Origin: Sphingopyxis terrae subsp. terrae NBRC 15098 | Lineage (GTDB): Bacteria > Pseudomonadota > Alphaproteobacteria > Sphingomonadales > Sphingomonadaceae | DNA: 64,000 bases | Direction of reading: 5' to 3' | Assembly: GCF_001610975.1 (NCBI RefSeq) | Contig: NZ_CP013342.1 | Span: 3,481,001-3,545,000, forward strand | Part shown: positions 1 to 9,145 of the stretch, piece by piece | Position numbering within the stretch: position 1 is the first letter of the stretch | How the letters are laid out: every line of letters starts with the position of its first letter | Notes under the pieces: model-generated | Seen by the model: only the letters and a program-made list of their open reading frames with translations | The model's database searches: none | What the model was told of the DNA's origin: nothing | Made by a program: the position numbers and the translations under genes

Positions 1-536
1 AGCGGTACGCCGGCATCGTGGGCGACCTTTGCAATCGCCGCGATATCCTGCACGACCCCGCCCGGATTGGCGAGGCTTTCGATGAAGACCGCGCGCGTCC
101 TGTCGTTGATCGCGGCCGCGACATTCGCCGGATCGTCGGCATCGACGAAATGCGTCGTCCAGGCCATCTTGCGAAAGCTCTGCCCCAGCTGGTTGAGCGA
201 GCCGCCATAGAGCTTTTTCGCCGCAACGATCTCACACCCCGGCTCCATGATCGTATGGAAGGCCAGAAACTGCGCAGCATGGCCCGACGCCACCGCGAGC
301 GCCGCCTGCCCGCCCTCCAGCGCCGCGATCTTGCCTTCGAGCGCGCCGTTCGTCGGGTTCATGATCCGGGTGTAGATATTCCCGAATTCCTGCAGGTTGA
401 ACAATCGCGACGCATGATCGACATCGTCGAACACATAGGATGCGGTCTGGTAGATCGGCGTGATCCGCGCCTTGGTCGTCGGATCGGGCGCGGTGCCGGC
501 GTGAACGCTCAGCGTTTCAGGTTTATGGTTGCTCAT
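1..536 (-). CDS. metY: O-acetylhomoserine sulfhydrylase-like PLP enzyme (C-terminal part off the window)
   Basis: This is the first 178 codons of a Cys/Met-metabolism PLP-dependent enzyme; the rest lies beyond base 1. The N-terminus ([13 protein letters not shown]), the segment [12 protein letters not shown] and the block [13 protein letters not shown] are typical of O-acetylhomoserine aminocarboxypropyltransferase, which makes homocysteine from O-acetylhomoserine and sulfide. The PLP-binding lysine would lie downstream and cannot be checked. The start ATG at 534-536 overlaps the TGA of the methylmalonyl-CoA mutase gene (ATGA), so translation is probably coupled. The close relative methionine gamma-lyase yields 2-oxobutyrate, which feeds propionyl-CoA. 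That alternative would fit the propionate operon, but the visible N-terminus looks more like MetY. Confidence 0.82.
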   Translation of the reverse strand, partial: MSNHKPETLSVHAGTAPDPTTKARITPIYQTASYVFDDVDHASRLFNLQEFGNIYTRIMNPTNGALEGKIAALEGGQAALAVASGHAAQFLAFHTIMEPGCEIVAAKKLYGGSLNQLGQSFRKMAWTTHFVDADDPANVAAAINDRTRAVFIESLANPGGVVQDIAAIAKVAHDAGVP

Positions 537-2680
537 GCAGCATCCTCCAGCGGGGGCATATTGTGGCCGAGCAGGCGCAGGACGTCGGCGGCGCATTCCA
601 CCACATTGCTGCCCGGGCCATAGATGCCCTGCACGCCCGCGTCGCGCAGATAGTCGTAGTCCTGCGGCGGAATGACGCCGCCCGCGATCACCTTGATATC
701 GCCGCGCCCCGCCTCGCGCAGCCCCTTGATGAGTTCGGGGATCAGCGTCTTGTGCCCGGCGGCCAAGCTCGACGCGCCGACCGCATCGACCCCGCTTTCG
801 AGCGCGAGCACGACCGTTTCCTCGGGCGTCTGGAACAAGGGCCCGGACACCACGTCAAAGCCCATGTCGCTGAACGCCGAGGCGATGACATTGGCGCCGC
901 GATCGTGTCCGTCCTGCCCCATCTTGGCGACGAGCAGCTTGGGCGCGCGGCCCAGACGGCGTTCGACCGCCTTCACCCCGTCGACGACCTGCGCCCAGCG
1001 GTTGTCGCCCTGATAGGGCGCGGCATAGACGCCTTTCACCGGCTTCGGCACCGTGCCGTAGCGCCCGAAGCTGACCTCCATCGCGTCCGAAATTTCGCCC
1101 AGCGTCGCGCGCGCGCGCGCCGCATCGACTGCGTGCGCGAGAAGATTGGTCTCGATCGACTGCGGAGCCGCCGCCGCGCGGCGCAGCGCGGTGAGCGCGG
1201 CCTGACAAGCGACCTCGTCGCGGCTCGCCTTGACGCGGTTGATCCGCGCGACCTGCGCCTCGCGAACCTTGGTGTTGTCGACCTCGAGCGTTTCGAGCAG
1301 ATCCTCGTCCTTCAGGCGATATTTGTTCACCCCGACGATGACGTCGTCGCCGCGGTCCACCCTCGCCTGTCGGGCGGCGGCGGCTTCCTCGATCATCGCC
1401 TTGGGCCAGCCGGCGGCGACCGCCTTGGCCATGCCGCCTTCGCTTTCGACCCGGTCGATAATCTCCTGCGCCTTGTCAACAAGCTGCTGCGTCAGCGCCT
1501 CGATATAATAGCTGCCGCCGAGCGGATCGACGACGTTGCACATACCCGTTTCTTCCTGGATCACGATCTGGGTGTTGCGCGCGATGCGGGCTGAAAAGTC
1601 GGTGGGCAGCGCGATCGCCTCGTCGAGTGCGTTGGTGTGCAGCGACTGGGTGCCGCCCAGCATCGCCGCCATCGCCTCGATCGTCGTGCGCATGACATTG
1701 TTGTAGGGGTCTTGCTCGGTCAGGCTGACCCCCGACGTCTGGCAATGGGTGCGCAGCATCTTGCTGCGCTCGTCCTTCGCGCCCAACTTCGTCATCGCGC
1801 GGTGCCACAGCACGCGCGCGGCGCGCAGCTTGGCGATCTCCATGAAGAAATTCATGCCGATCGCGAAGAAGAAGGACAGGCGACCGGCAAACTTGTCGAT
1901 GTCGAGGCCGCTCGCCACGCCATATTTCACATATTCGATGCCGTCGGCGATGGTGAAGGCCAGTTCCTGCACCTGCGTCGCCCCCGCCTCCTGCATATGA
2001 TAACCGGAGATCGAGATGCTGTTGAACTTGGGCATTTCGCGCGACGTGTAGCCGAAGATGTCGCTAATGATCCGCATCGAGGGTTCGGGCGGATAGATAT
2101 AGGTATTGCGGACCATGAACTCCTTCAAAATGTCGTTCTGGATGGTCCCGTCGAGCAGCTTGCGCTCGACCCCCTGCTCCTCGCCCGCGACGATGAAAAA
2201 GGCAAGGATCGGGATGACCGCGCCGTTCATCGTCATGCTGACGGACATCTGGTCGAGCGGGATGCCGTCGAAAAGGATCTTCATATCCTCGACGCTGTCG
2301 ATCGCCACCCCCGCCTTGCCGACGTCACCGACGACGCGCGGATGGTCGCTGTCATAGCCTCGGTGCGTCGCAAGGTCGAAGGCGACGCTGAGACCCTTCT
2401 GCCCCGCGGCGAGGTTGCGGCGATAGAAGGCGTTCGATTCCTCGGCGGTCGAGAAGCCCGCATATTGCCGGACCGTCCACGGCCGCCCCGCATACATCGA
2501 CGCCCGCACGCCGCGCGTGAAGGGCGCGAAACCGGGCAGGCCGGGATCGGTCTGGACGTCCTCGGCCGTGTAGAGCGGCTTGACATCGATCCCCTCCGGC
2601 GTGTGCCAGGTGAGGTCTTTACCCTTTACTTCCTTGTCGGCGGCGGCGGCCCATTGGTCGAGGGTCGGTTTGTCGGTCAT
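533..2680 (-). CDS. scpA: Methylmalonyl-CoA mutase
   Basis: A 715-residue adenosylcobalamin enzyme that interconverts (R)-methylmalonyl-CoA and succinyl-CoA, the last step of propionyl-CoA assimilation. The catalytic barrel fills roughly residues 30-550, with the substrate-pocket segment [19 protein letters not shown] in the middle. The B12-binding domain is C-terminal, with the DGHDRG motif at about 590-595, where His592 is the lower cobalt ligand. Length matches the single-chain (homodimeric) form. It lies 111 bp downstream of the epimerase gene, with an inverted repeat in the gap, and its stop overlaps the MetY-like start by 4 bp. The regulator pccR sits divergently at the head of the same cluster. 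Identification is secure. Confidence 0.97.
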   Translation of the reverse strand: MTDKPTLDQWAAAADKEVKGKDLTWHTPEGIDVKPLYTAEDVQTDPGLPGFAPFTRGVRASMYAGRPWTVRQYAGFSTAEESNAFYRRNLAAGQKGLSVAFDLATHRGYDSDHPRVVGDVGKAGVAIDSVEDMKILFDGIPLDQMSVSMTMNGAVIPILAFFIVAGEEQGVERKLLDGTIQNDILKEFMVRNTYIYPPEPSMRIISDIFGYTSREMPKFNSISISGYHMQEAGATQVQELAFTIADGIEYVKYGVASGLDIDKFAGRLSFFFAIGMNFFMEIAKLRAARVLWHRAMTKLGAKDERSKMLRTHCQTSGVSLTEQDPYNNVMRTTIEAMAAMLGGTQSLHTNALDEAIALPTDFSARIARNTQIVIQEETGMCNVVDPLGGSYYIEALTQQLVDKAQEIIDRVESEGGMAKAVAAGWPKAMIEEAAAARQARVDRGDDVIVGVNKYRLKDEDLLETLEVDNTKVREAQVARINRVKASRDEVACQAALTALRRAAAAPQSIETNLLAHAVDAARARATLGEISDAMEVSFGRYGTVPKPVKGVYAAPYQGDNRWAQVVDGVKAVERRLGRAPKLLVAKMGQDGHDRGANVIASAFSDMGFDVVSGPLFQTPEETVVLALESGVDAVGASSLAAGHKTLIPELIKGLREAGRGDIKVIAGGVIPPQDYDYLRDAGVQGIYGPGSNVVECAADVLRLLGHNMPPLEDAA

Positions 2681-2701
2681 ATGCGTATCTCTACTCTCTT
2701 T

Positions 2702-2780
2702 TCGTCATGCCGGACTTGATCCGGCATCCATTCCTCGCAGCGACGCAAGAATCGACCCCGGATCAAGTCCGGGGTGACGA
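2702..2780. repeat. Intergenic inverted repeat (GGACTTGATCC family)
   Basis: Two arms, 2702-2724 and 2758-2780, are near-perfect reverse complements; each contains the core CGGACTTGATCCGG. The element fills the gap between the epimerase and mutase genes. It looks like a dispersed REP-type element that would form a long hairpin in the operon mRNA. It might attenuate or stabilise the transcript; that role is inferred. Confidence 0.75.
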
Positions 2781-2791
2781 GGAAAAATGGG

Positions 2792-3232
2792 TCAGTGCGC
2801 CCCCTTCGGCGTCTCCATGATCTCGGTCAGCACGCCGCCCATGTCCTTGGGGTGCAGGAAGAAGATCAACGTCCCGTGCGCGCCAATCCGCGGCTCGCCC
2901 AGCACGCGCTTGCCCATCGCCTCGAATTCGGCCTTGGCGGCGTGAATGTCGGGGACTTCGTAGCACATGTGATGCTGCCCGCCCGCCGGGTTCTTTTCGA
3001 GGAACCCCGCGATCGAGGTATTGCCCGGCAGCGGCTCGATCAGTTCGATCTGAGTCCCGTCGAGCGCCCCGCCCGCGCCGGGCGTATCGACGAAGCACAC
3101 TTTGACGCCCTGATCGGGCAGGTCGAACGGCTCATGGATCTTCGTCGCGCCCATCACGTCGCGATAAAAGACGATGCTGTCGGCGATCGACGGCGTCGCG
3201 ACGCCGATATGGTTGAGGCGGCCGAGTTTCAT
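2792..3232 (-). CDS. mce: Methylmalonyl-CoA epimerase
   Basis: A 146-residue vicinal-oxygen-chelate (glyoxalase fold) protein that converts (S)- to (R)-methylmalonyl-CoA, linking propionyl-CoA carboxylase to the mutase. Two betaalphabetabetabeta modules are visible, with metal-ligand positions in LNHIGVATPS near the N-terminus, in the central GGQHHMCYEV and in the C-terminal Glu of LTEIME. The open frame continues upstream, but MKLGRLNHIG is the family N-terminus, so I start at 3232. This ATG overlaps the stop of the small membrane-protein gene by 4 bp (tcat, 3229-3232), suggesting coupling. It lies between pccB and the mutase gene, as its role predicts. Confidence 0.95.
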   Translation of the reverse strand: MKLGRLNHIGVATPSIADSIVFYRDVMGATKIHEPFDLPDQGVKVCFVDTPGAGGALDGTQIELIEPLPGNTSIAGFLEKNPAGGQHHMCYEVPDIHAAKAEFEAMGKRVLGEPRIGAHGTLIFFLHPKDMGGVLTEIMETPKGAH

Positions 3233-3420
3233 CGGGAACTCCATCCAAGATAAATCAGAGCGGCGATAACGAGACCATAAACCGTCAATCCGCCGTAACG
3301 CCGAGCCGCTGCGGGCTTTCCCCAAAACAGCGCGGTCGCGAGAGAAGGTCTCTCATTGAAGTTGAGCCAGCCATCCACCAGCAGGAAGCCGACGACGAGG
3401 ATCCAAAGCGCGGTGTTCAT
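3229..3420 (-). CDS. Small two-helix membrane protein of unknown function
   Basis: A 63-residue protein with two hydrophobic segments, residues 2-18 (TALWILVVGFLLVDGW) and about 48-60 (VYGLVIAALIYLG), separated by a short polar loop. I do not recognise the family. The gene sits tightly inside the propionate operon, 11 bp after the pccB stop, and its own stop overlaps the epimerase start by 4 bp. It is therefore very probably translated. Its position suggests a membrane-associated accessory role or simply a hitchhiking small gene; no function can be assigned from the sequence. Confidence 0.7.
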   Translation of the reverse strand: MNTALWILVVGFLLVDGWLNFNERPSLATALFWGKPAAARRYGGLTVYGLVIAALIYLGWSSR

Positions 3421-3431
3421 CGCAGCATTCC

Positions 3432-4964
3432 CTACAGCGGAATATTGTCATGCTTCTTCCACGGATTTTCGAGCTGCTTGTTTCGCAGCTTCCTTAACCC
3501 CAGCGCAATCCGCTTGCGCGTCGAGTGCGGATAGATCACCTCGTCGATATAGCCGCGCTGCGCCGCGACAAACGGATTGGCGAAGCGGTCCTCATATTCC
3601 TTCGTGCGTTCGGCGATCTTTTCGGGGTCGCCGATGTCGCTGCGGAAGATGATCTCGACCGCGCCCTTCGCGCCCATCACCGCGATCTCGGCGGTCGGCC
3701 AGGCATAGTTCAAATCGCCGCGCAGATGCTTCGACGCCATCACGTCGTAGGCACCGCCATAGGCCTTGCGTGTGATGACCGTGATCTTGGGCACCGTCGC
3801 CTCGGCATAGGCGAAGAGAAGCTTCGCGCCGTGCTTGATGATGCCATTATATTCCTGCGCGGTACCGGGCAGGAAGCCCGGGACGTCGACGAAGGTAACG
3901 ATCGGAATTTCGAACGCGTCGCAGAAACGGACGAAACGCGCCGCCTTCTTCGACGAATTGATGTCGAGCACGCCCGCAAGCACCAGCGGCTGGTTCGCGA
4001 CGATGCCGATCGTGCGACCCTCGATGCGACCGAAGCCGCAGATGATGTTCGCGGCGTGCGCGGGCTGCACCTCGAAGAAATCGCCCTCGTCGACTGTCTT
4101 TCGGATCAGTTCGTGCATGTCATAGGGCTGGTTCGCATTGGGCGGGATCAGCGTGTCGAGGCTCATTTCGGCGCGATCGTAGGGATCGCTCGTCGGGCGC
4201 ACCGGCACGCCGCTGCGGTTGTTTTCGGGCAGATAATCGAAGAAGTCGCGCGCCGCGAGCAGCGCCTCGATGTCGTTCTCGAACGCCAGATCGGCGACCG
4301 AGCTTTTCGTCGTGTGGGTGATCGCGCCGCCGAGCTCTTCTTGCGTCACCACTTCGTTGGTCACCGTCTTCACCACATCAGGTCCGGTGACGAACATGTA
4401 GCTACTATCCTTCACCATGAAGATGAAGTCGGTCATCGCCGGGCTGTAAACCGCTCCGCCCGCGCACGGCCCCATGATCAGACTGATCTGCGGCACGACG
4501 CCCGACGCCAGCACATTTTTCTGGAACACGTCGGCATAGCCCCCGAGGCTGGCGACGCCCTCCTGGATACGCGCGCCGCCGCTGTCATTAAGGCCGATGA
4601 CCGGCGCACCGACCAGCATCGCCTTTTCCATCACCTTGCAGATTTTTTCGGCGTGACGCTTGGACAGCGAGCCGCCGAAGACGGTGAAATCCTGGCTGAA
4701 GACATAGACGAGGCGGCCGTTGATCGTCCCCGATCCGGTCACGACGCCATCGCCCGGAATCTTCTGATCCTGCATGCCGAAATCGACGCAGTCATGCTCG
4801 ACATAGGTGTCGAGTTCCTCGAACGAGTCTTCGTCGAGCAGTACCAGCAACCGCTCACGCGCGGTCAGCTTGCCCTTGGCATGCTGCGCATCGATACGCT
4901 TCTGCCCGCCTCCCAAGGCGGCGGCGGCGCGGCGACGTTCCATTTCGGCAATATTGGCGGACAC
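3432..4964 (-). CDS. pccB: Propionyl-CoA carboxylase beta chain (carboxyltransferase)
   Basis: A 510-residue carboxyltransferase subunit that moves CO2 from carboxybiotin to propionyl-CoA. The two crotonase-like halves are visible, with oxyanion-hole glycines in [16 protein letters not shown] and [20 protein letters not shown] chose the GTG at 4962-4964 because GGAGA lies 6 bases upstream (4971-4975 on the complement) and the length then equals the family norm; the longer open frame has no family match at its start. The biotin-carrying alpha chain is not in this window. The upstream gap carries TTGCAAA motifs probably bound by the divergent regulator PccR. Confidence 0.95.
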   Translation of the reverse strand: MSANIAEMERRRAAAALGGGQKRIDAQHAKGKLTARERLLVLLDEDSFEELDTYVEHDCVDFGMQDQKIPGDGVVTGSGTINGRLVYVFSQDFTVFGGSLSKRHAEKICKVMEKAMLVGAPVIGLNDSGGARIQEGVASLGGYADVFQKNVLASGVVPQISLIMGPCAGGAVYSPAMTDFIFMVKDSSYMFVTGPDVVKTVTNEVVTQEELGGAITHTTKSSVADLAFENDIEALLAARDFFDYLPENNRSGVPVRPTSDPYDRAEMSLDTLIPPNANQPYDMHELIRKTVDEGDFFEVQPAHAANIICGFGRIEGRTIGIVANQPLVLAGVLDINSSKKAARFVRFCDAFEIPIVTFVDVPGFLPGTAQEYNGIIKHGAKLLFAYAEATVPKITVITRKAYGGAYDVMASKHLRGDLNYAWPTAEIAVMGAKGAVEIIFRSDIGDPEKIAERTKEYEDRFANPFVAAQRGYIDEVIYPHSTRKRIALGLRKLRNKQLENPWKKHDNIPL

Positions 4965-5015
4965 TCGGCTTCTCCGGTTTTCTGGAGCCTGCCATCTGCG
5001 CCCACGGCGCCCGCT

Positions 5016-5060
5016 ATGCAAATGCGAATTTGCAAAGTTGCAAAGTGATAGTTTGCAAAG
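5016..5060. promoter_or_regulatory. Candidate PccR operator: repeated TTTGCAAA motifs
   Basis: TTTGCAAA occurs at 5029-5036 and 5052-5059, with TTGCAAA at 5038-5044 and a related ATGCAAAT at 5016-5023. They lie in the 210-bp divergent gap between pccB and pccR. As I recall, the short-chain fatty acyl regulator PccR of Rhodobacter sphaeroides acts through a paired TTTGCAAA-type site at its propionyl-CoA carboxylase promoter. Motif presence is direct observation; binding is inference. Confidence 0.7.
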
Positions 5061-5075
5061 TAGAATTACCAGCTT

Positions 5076-5157
5076 CCGTTCGCCCTGAGCCTGTCGAAGG
5101 GCCGTCCTTGCCTTGGAGGAAGAAAAACCGGTGCTTCGACAAGCTCAGCACGAACGG
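5076..5157. repeat. Dispersed inverted repeat (CTTCGACAAGCTCAG family), copy 1
   Basis: The arms CCGTTCGCCCTGAGCCTGTC (5076-5095, continuing to 5100) and GTGCTTCGACAAGCTCAGCA (5131-5150, continuing to 5157) are near reverse complements. A second copy of the same family lies at 58233-58320. Both sit in intergenic space, as expected for a REP-like element common in sphingomonad genomes. Confidence 0.8.
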
Positions 5158-5174
5158 AACAAGAGGGGGCGCCT

Positions 5175-6584
5175 ATGACCCGCCAACGCATCTTTGCCGG
5201 TACGCGCCTGCGCCAGCTCCGCCTTGAGCGAGGCGTGAGCCAGGCCGATTTCGCCGAAGCGATCGGCATCTCTGCCTCTTACCTCAGCCAGATCGAGCAT
5301 GACGACAGGCCGTTGACCCCTGCCCTGCTCGACCGGCTGCAAAGGCTTTTCCCGCTCGAATGGGAGGAGGTCGCCGCCGATGCCGGTGACCGCCGTGCCG
5401 GGGCGTTGCGCGAGGCGGCGGCCGATCCGCTGTTCGCCGCCGCACCGCTGGCGCCCGAGCAGCTTGAGCGCGCCGCGCTGCAGCAACCGCAGCTCGCCGA
5501 CCAGTTCGTCGCGCTCCACGCCGCCTATCGCCGCGCGGGCCAGCGGCTCCAGATCATCGACGAAGCGATGACCGGCGGCACCGCCGAGGGCAGCCGTCTG
5601 CCGTGGGAGGAGGTACGCGACTGGTTCCACGACGCGGGCAATTATGTCGATAGCATCGACCGCGCCGCCGAGACGCTGGCGGGCCAGCTGCGCGGCCGCG
5701 ATCCGTCGCCCGCGATCGAGACGATCGAACGACGGCTGCGCGAGGCGCTGGGCATTTCGATCGTCTATCGCCAGCACCAGGTGCTGCGCGATTTCGACGC
5801 GACGATGCGCCACCTGATCATCGATCCGTCGCAGCCCGCCGAAACGCGCCGCTTTCAACTTGCGCACCAGCTGGCGGCGCTGGCGCTCGCGCGCGAGATT
5901 GCTGCGGTGATCGAGGCGTCGCCGCTGCGCACCGCGGCGGCGCGCCAGTTGCTCCACGTCGGCCTCGCCAATTATGCCGCGGGCGCGGTTCTGATGCCCT
6001 ATGCCGCCTTTCGCGCCAGCGCCCGCGCGGTGCGGCACGACATCGACCGGCTGCGGCTCGACTATGGCGTCAGCTTCGAACAGGCGTGCCATCGCCTCTC
6101 CACGCTCCAGCGCCCCGGCGCGCGGGGCATCCCGATGTTCTTCTGCCGCGTCGACATGGCGGGCAACATTACCAAGCGGCACAGCGCCACTCGCCTGCAA
6201 TTCGCGCGCTTCGGCGGCGCCTGCCCGCTGTGGATCGTCCACGAGGCGGCGGCGATCCCCGACCGCATATTGTTCCAGCTCGCCGAGACACCCGATGGGC
6301 TGCGCTATGTGTCGATGGCGAAGGGGCTCGTGAAACCGTCGGGCAGCTATGCGCGCTCGCCGCGCCGCTATGCCGTGGCGCTAGGGTGCGAGGCGCAATA
6401 TGCCGCCGATTTCGTCTATGCCGACGGGGTCGATGTGACCGCGCCGCACGCCGCGACGCGTATCGGATCATCGTGCCGGATTTGCCCGCGCGACGACTGC
6501 GACCAGCGCGCCTTTCCGCCGAGCGACCGGCCGATCCTGGTCGACCCCGACCGCCGCGACGTGGTGCCCTACCGCATCGGTTAG
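5175..6584 (+). CDS. pccR: Short-chain fatty acyl-CoA regulator, PccR/ScfR type
   Basis: A 469-residue XRE-family regulator. Residues about 8-65 form the helix-turn-helix (RLRQLRLERGVSQADFAEAI, then SYLSQIEHDDRPLT). The middle carries the IrrE/ImmA-like domain, and the C-terminal part has the conserved cysteine segment CRICPRDDCDQRAFPP of the ScfR family. ScfR proteins sense acyl-CoA thioesters and control assimilation of short-chain fatty acids; PccR senses propionyl-CoA or a close derivative. The gene is divergent from pccB, with repeated TTTGCAAA motifs between, so it most probably controls the operon running to base 1. Glyoxylate-cycle regulators of the same family (RamB-like) are the alternative, but the neighbours favour PccR. 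Confidence 0.9.
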   Translation: MTRQRIFAGTRLRQLRLERGVSQADFAEAIGISASYLSQIEHDDRPLTPALLDRLQRLFPLEWEEVAADAGDRRAGALREAAADPLFAAAPLAPEQLERAALQQPQLADQFVALHAAYRRAGQRLQIIDEAMTGGTAEGSRLPWEEVRDWFHDAGNYVDSIDRAAETLAGQLRGRDPSPAIETIERRLREALGISIVYRQHQVLRDFDATMRHLIIDPSQPAETRRFQLAHQLAALALAREIAAVIEASPLRTAAARQLLHVGLANYAAGAVLMPYAAFRASARAVRHDIDRLRLDYGVSFEQACHRLSTLQRPGARGIPMFFCRVDMAGNITKRHSATRLQFARFGGACPLWIVHEAAAIPDRILFQLAETPDGLRYVSMAKGLVKPSGSYARSPRRYAVALGCEAQYAADFVYADGVDVTAPHAATRIGSSCRICPRDDCDQRAFPPSDRPILVDPDRRDVVPYRIG

Positions 6585-6590
6585 CGAAAT

Positions 6591-6618
6591 GTCATTGCAA
6601 GCGGAGCGAAGTAATGAC
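6591..6618. repeat. Short imperfect inverted repeat GTCATT...AATGAC
   Basis: GTCATTGCAAGCGGAGCGAA is followed by GTAATGAC, just after the pccR stop and before the convergent reductase gene. It resembles a half copy of the larger element at 52888-52982 and may act as a weak bidirectional terminator. Confidence 0.5.
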
Positions 6619-6626
6619 GAAGACGC

Positions 6627-7643
6627 TCACACCTTCACGATTCCTCGCTCGATCAGGCTGTGCGCCGTCGCCAGCACCGCCTCCTCGGGCGTCCGCATCG
6701 TCCAGCCGAGCGTCTCCATCGCGTGACGGCTATCGCCGCCGCGAACATTGCCCAGCTCGGCGACGAGTTGCTTGAGTTCGGGGCGGAAGATCGCGAAGCC
6801 TTTGAGCAGCCAGTCGGGCATCCGCCGCGTCGGCACCTTGCGCGCCTGCTCGTCCAGGTTCGCGGTCAGGATGTTGGCGACGTCGATCATCTTCAGGAAC
6901 GGTCCCGAACAGACATAGCGCTCGTCCCGGATGCCCGGCGCGGTGAGCGCGCGATAATGAAGGTCGGCAACGTCGCGCACGTCGATGATGCCGAAGCCGA
7001 CGTCGGGACACATTGGCACCTTGCCCTCGAGCAATTGTTTCACGACCTCGATCGACGTCGACAGATCGTCGGACAGCAACGGCCCGAACACCGCTGCTGG
7101 ATTGACCGAGGCGAATTCCATGTCGCCGCCCTCGGCCGCCACCCAATCGCGCGCCGCGCGCTCGGCGACGGTTTTCGAGCGCGGATAGGGCATGACCGCC
7201 GGATTATCGAGGTTCGTCCAATCGGTTTCGCTGTAGATGCCGCCACCGTCGCCATGCCCATAGGCGATCGCCGCCATCGACGAGGTCAGAACGAAGCGCC
7301 GCACCCCCGCTGCCCTCGCGAAACGCAGCGCGCGCAACGCGCCTTCGCGCGCCGGAACCACCAGTTCATCGGCATGCTGGGGAACCCCCATCGGAAAGGG
7401 CGAAGCGACATGCGCGACATGGCTGCATCCGGCGATCGCCTCCGCCCAGCCGAGATCATGCTCCAGATCGGCCGCGAAGAACTGAAGCCGGTCGTTGTCG
7501 ACCGCCAGCCAGCTGCGCACTTCGGCCTCGCGCTTCAGGCTGCGCACCGTCGTGTGAACCGTCCAGCCATTGTCGATCAACTGCCGGATCAGGAAGCCGG
7601 CGATATAGCCGCTGCCACCTGTTACCAATATCGTGCCCGTCAT
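6627..7643 (-). CDS. NAD(P)-dependent epimerase/dihydroflavonol-4-reductase-like protein
   Basis: A 338-residue extended short-chain dehydrogenase. The Rossmann signature TGGSGYIAG is at the N-terminus (residues about 8-16), and a Ser-Ser-Met block (LTSSMAAIAYG) precedes a Tyr-x3-Lys-like segment (YPRSKTVAE) for catalysis. The family reduces or epimerises carbonyl substrates with NAD(P)H; the substrate here is unknown. I place the start at 7643 because GAGGAG lies 8 bases upstream, whereas the earlier in-frame ATG at 7664 has no ribosome site. It is convergent with pccR, and its gene shares its strand with glutathione reductase upstream. Confidence 0.85.
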   Translation of the reverse strand: MTGTILVTGGSGYIAGFLIRQLIDNGWTVHTTVRSLKREAEVRSWLAVDNDRLQFFAADLEHDLGWAEAIAGCSHVAHVASPFPMGVPQHADELVVPAREGALRALRFARAAGVRRFVLTSSMAAIAYGHGDGGGIYSETDWTNLDNPAVMPYPRSKTVAERAARDWVAAEGGDMEFASVNPAAVFGPLLSDDLSTSIEVVKQLLEGKVPMCPDVGFGIIDVRDVADLHYRALTAPGIRDERYVCSGPFLKMIDVANILTANLDEQARKVPTRRMPDWLLKGFAIFRPELKQLVAELGNVRGGDSRHAMETLGWTMRTPEEAVLATAHSLIERGIVKV

Positions 7644-7700
7644 CTGCACCGCTCCTCGCCGCATTTGCGAAGAATAGCAGACAGGCCGCGCGGTCGCCGC

Positions 7701-9047
7701 TTATTTCAGCAGCACCAGTTCCTCGGCCATGCTGGGGTGCAGGGCAACCGTGGCGTCGAAGTCGGCTTTCGTCAGCCCCGCCTTCACGGCGACGGCGGCG
7801 GCCTGCAAAATTTCGGGCGCGTCGGGACCGATCATGTGAAGGCCGACGACCTGGTCGGTCGCCGCATTGACGACCATCTTGTACAGCGCCCGTTCGTTGC
7901 GGCCGGCAAGGACATTCTTCATCGCCCGGAAATCGCTGGTGTAGATGCGCACAGCGCCCAGCTTGTTGCGTGCCTCTGCCTCGGTCATCCCGACCGCGCC
8001 GATCGGCGGATGGCTGAACACCGCGCTCGGGACATTGGCATAATCGACGGTCGTCGGCTTGCCGCCGAAGACGCTGTCGGCGAACGCCTGCCCCTCGCGG
8101 ATCGCCACCGGCGTCAGCTGGATGCGATTGGTCACGTCGCCGACGGCGTAGATGCTCGGCACCGACGACTGGTTATTGTCATCGACCTTGACCGCGCCAA
8201 CCTTGTCGAGTTCGACACCCGCCGCTTCCAGACCCAAGCCCTTTGTGTTCGGTACCCGTCCGGTCGCGACGAGCACGGCATCGGCCGCGATCGGATCGCA
8301 ATTGTCGAGATGGACCATCAGCGATCCGTCGTCCTGCTTCTCGATTGATTTGAACGGCGCATTGAAACGGAATTCGATCCCCTTGGTCATCGAAATCTGG
8401 AGCAGGCGGTCCCGGATCTGCTCGTCATAGCCGCGCAGGATCGCGTCGCCGCGGTTGACGATCGTCACCTTGCTGCCGAATTCATTGAAGATACCCGCAA
8501 ATTCGTTGGCGATATAGCCGCCGCCGGCGATCACCACACGCTTCGGCAGGCTGTCGAGATGAAACACCTCGTTCGAGGTGATCGCATGCTCGCTGCCCGG
8601 AAATTCGGGAACGAACGGCCAGCCGCCGGTCGCCACCAGGATGCGTTCGGCGGTGAGTTCGGTCCCGTCGGCGAGCCGCACCTTTTGCGGACCGACGATT
8701 GTCGCGCGCGTCTTGAGCAGCGTAACCTTGTGATTATCGAGCGTCTGACCGTAGAGACCTTCGAGACGCGTGACTTCGCCGAGCACATTGTCGCGCAGCC
8801 GCTGCCAGTCGAAATGGCAATCGGGAACGTCCCAACCGAAATGCCGCGCGTCCTTCAGATCCTCGGCAAAATGCGCGCCGTAGACGAGCAGCTTCTTGGG
8901 CACGCAGCCGCGAATGACGCAGGTGCCGCCAACGCGATACTCTTCGGCGACCGCGACCCGCGCGCCGTGCGACGCCGCGACCCGGCTCGCGCGAACGCCG
9001 CCCGACCCGGCGCCGATGACAAATAGGTCATAGTCGAAATCGCTCAT
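7701..9047 (-). CDS. gor: Glutathione-disulfide reductase
   Basis: A 448-residue flavoprotein disulfide reductase that regenerates glutathione with NADPH in the cytosol. The FAD-binding GAGSGG is at residues 12-17, the redox-active cysteines are Cys43 and Cys48 in GGTCVIRGCVPKK, an NAD(P) Rossmann motif (GGGYIANEF) lies mid-protein, and the dimer-interface catalytic His is in LHPSMAEEL near the C-terminus. The RGCVPKK variant with this tail is the glutathione reductase pattern rather than dihydrolipoamide dehydrogenase. About 100 bp separate it from pgi upstream, so a shared promoter is possible but not shown. Confidence 0.93.
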   Translation of the reverse strand: MSDFDYDLFVIGAGSGGVRASRVAASHGARVAVAEEYRVGGTCVIRGCVPKKLLVYGAHFAEDLKDARHFGWDVPDCHFDWQRLRDNVLGEVTRLEGLYGQTLDNHKVTLLKTRATIVGPQKVRLADGTELTAERILVATGGWPFVPEFPGSEHAITSNEVFHLDSLPKRVVIAGGGYIANEFAGIFNEFGSKVTIVNRGDAILRGYDEQIRDRLLQISMTKGIEFRFNAPFKSIEKQDDGSLMVHLDNCDPIAADAVLVATGRVPNTKGLGLEAAGVELDKVGAVKVDDNNQSSVPSIYAVGDVTNRIQLTPVAIREGQAFADSVFGGKPTTVDYANVPSAVFSHPPIGAVGMTEAEARNKLGAVRIYTSDFRAMKNVLAGRNERALYKMVVNAATDQVVGLHMIGPDAPEILQAAAVAVKAGLTKADFDATVALHPSMAEELVLLK

Positions 9048-9145
9048 GAAACACCCCTGGCAATCGTCGCTGACATTCGCGGCGAGGGCCTATGTGGTTA
9101 CGCCGCGCCGTCTTGCCAATCGAATATTTGGATTAGCCTGATCGC

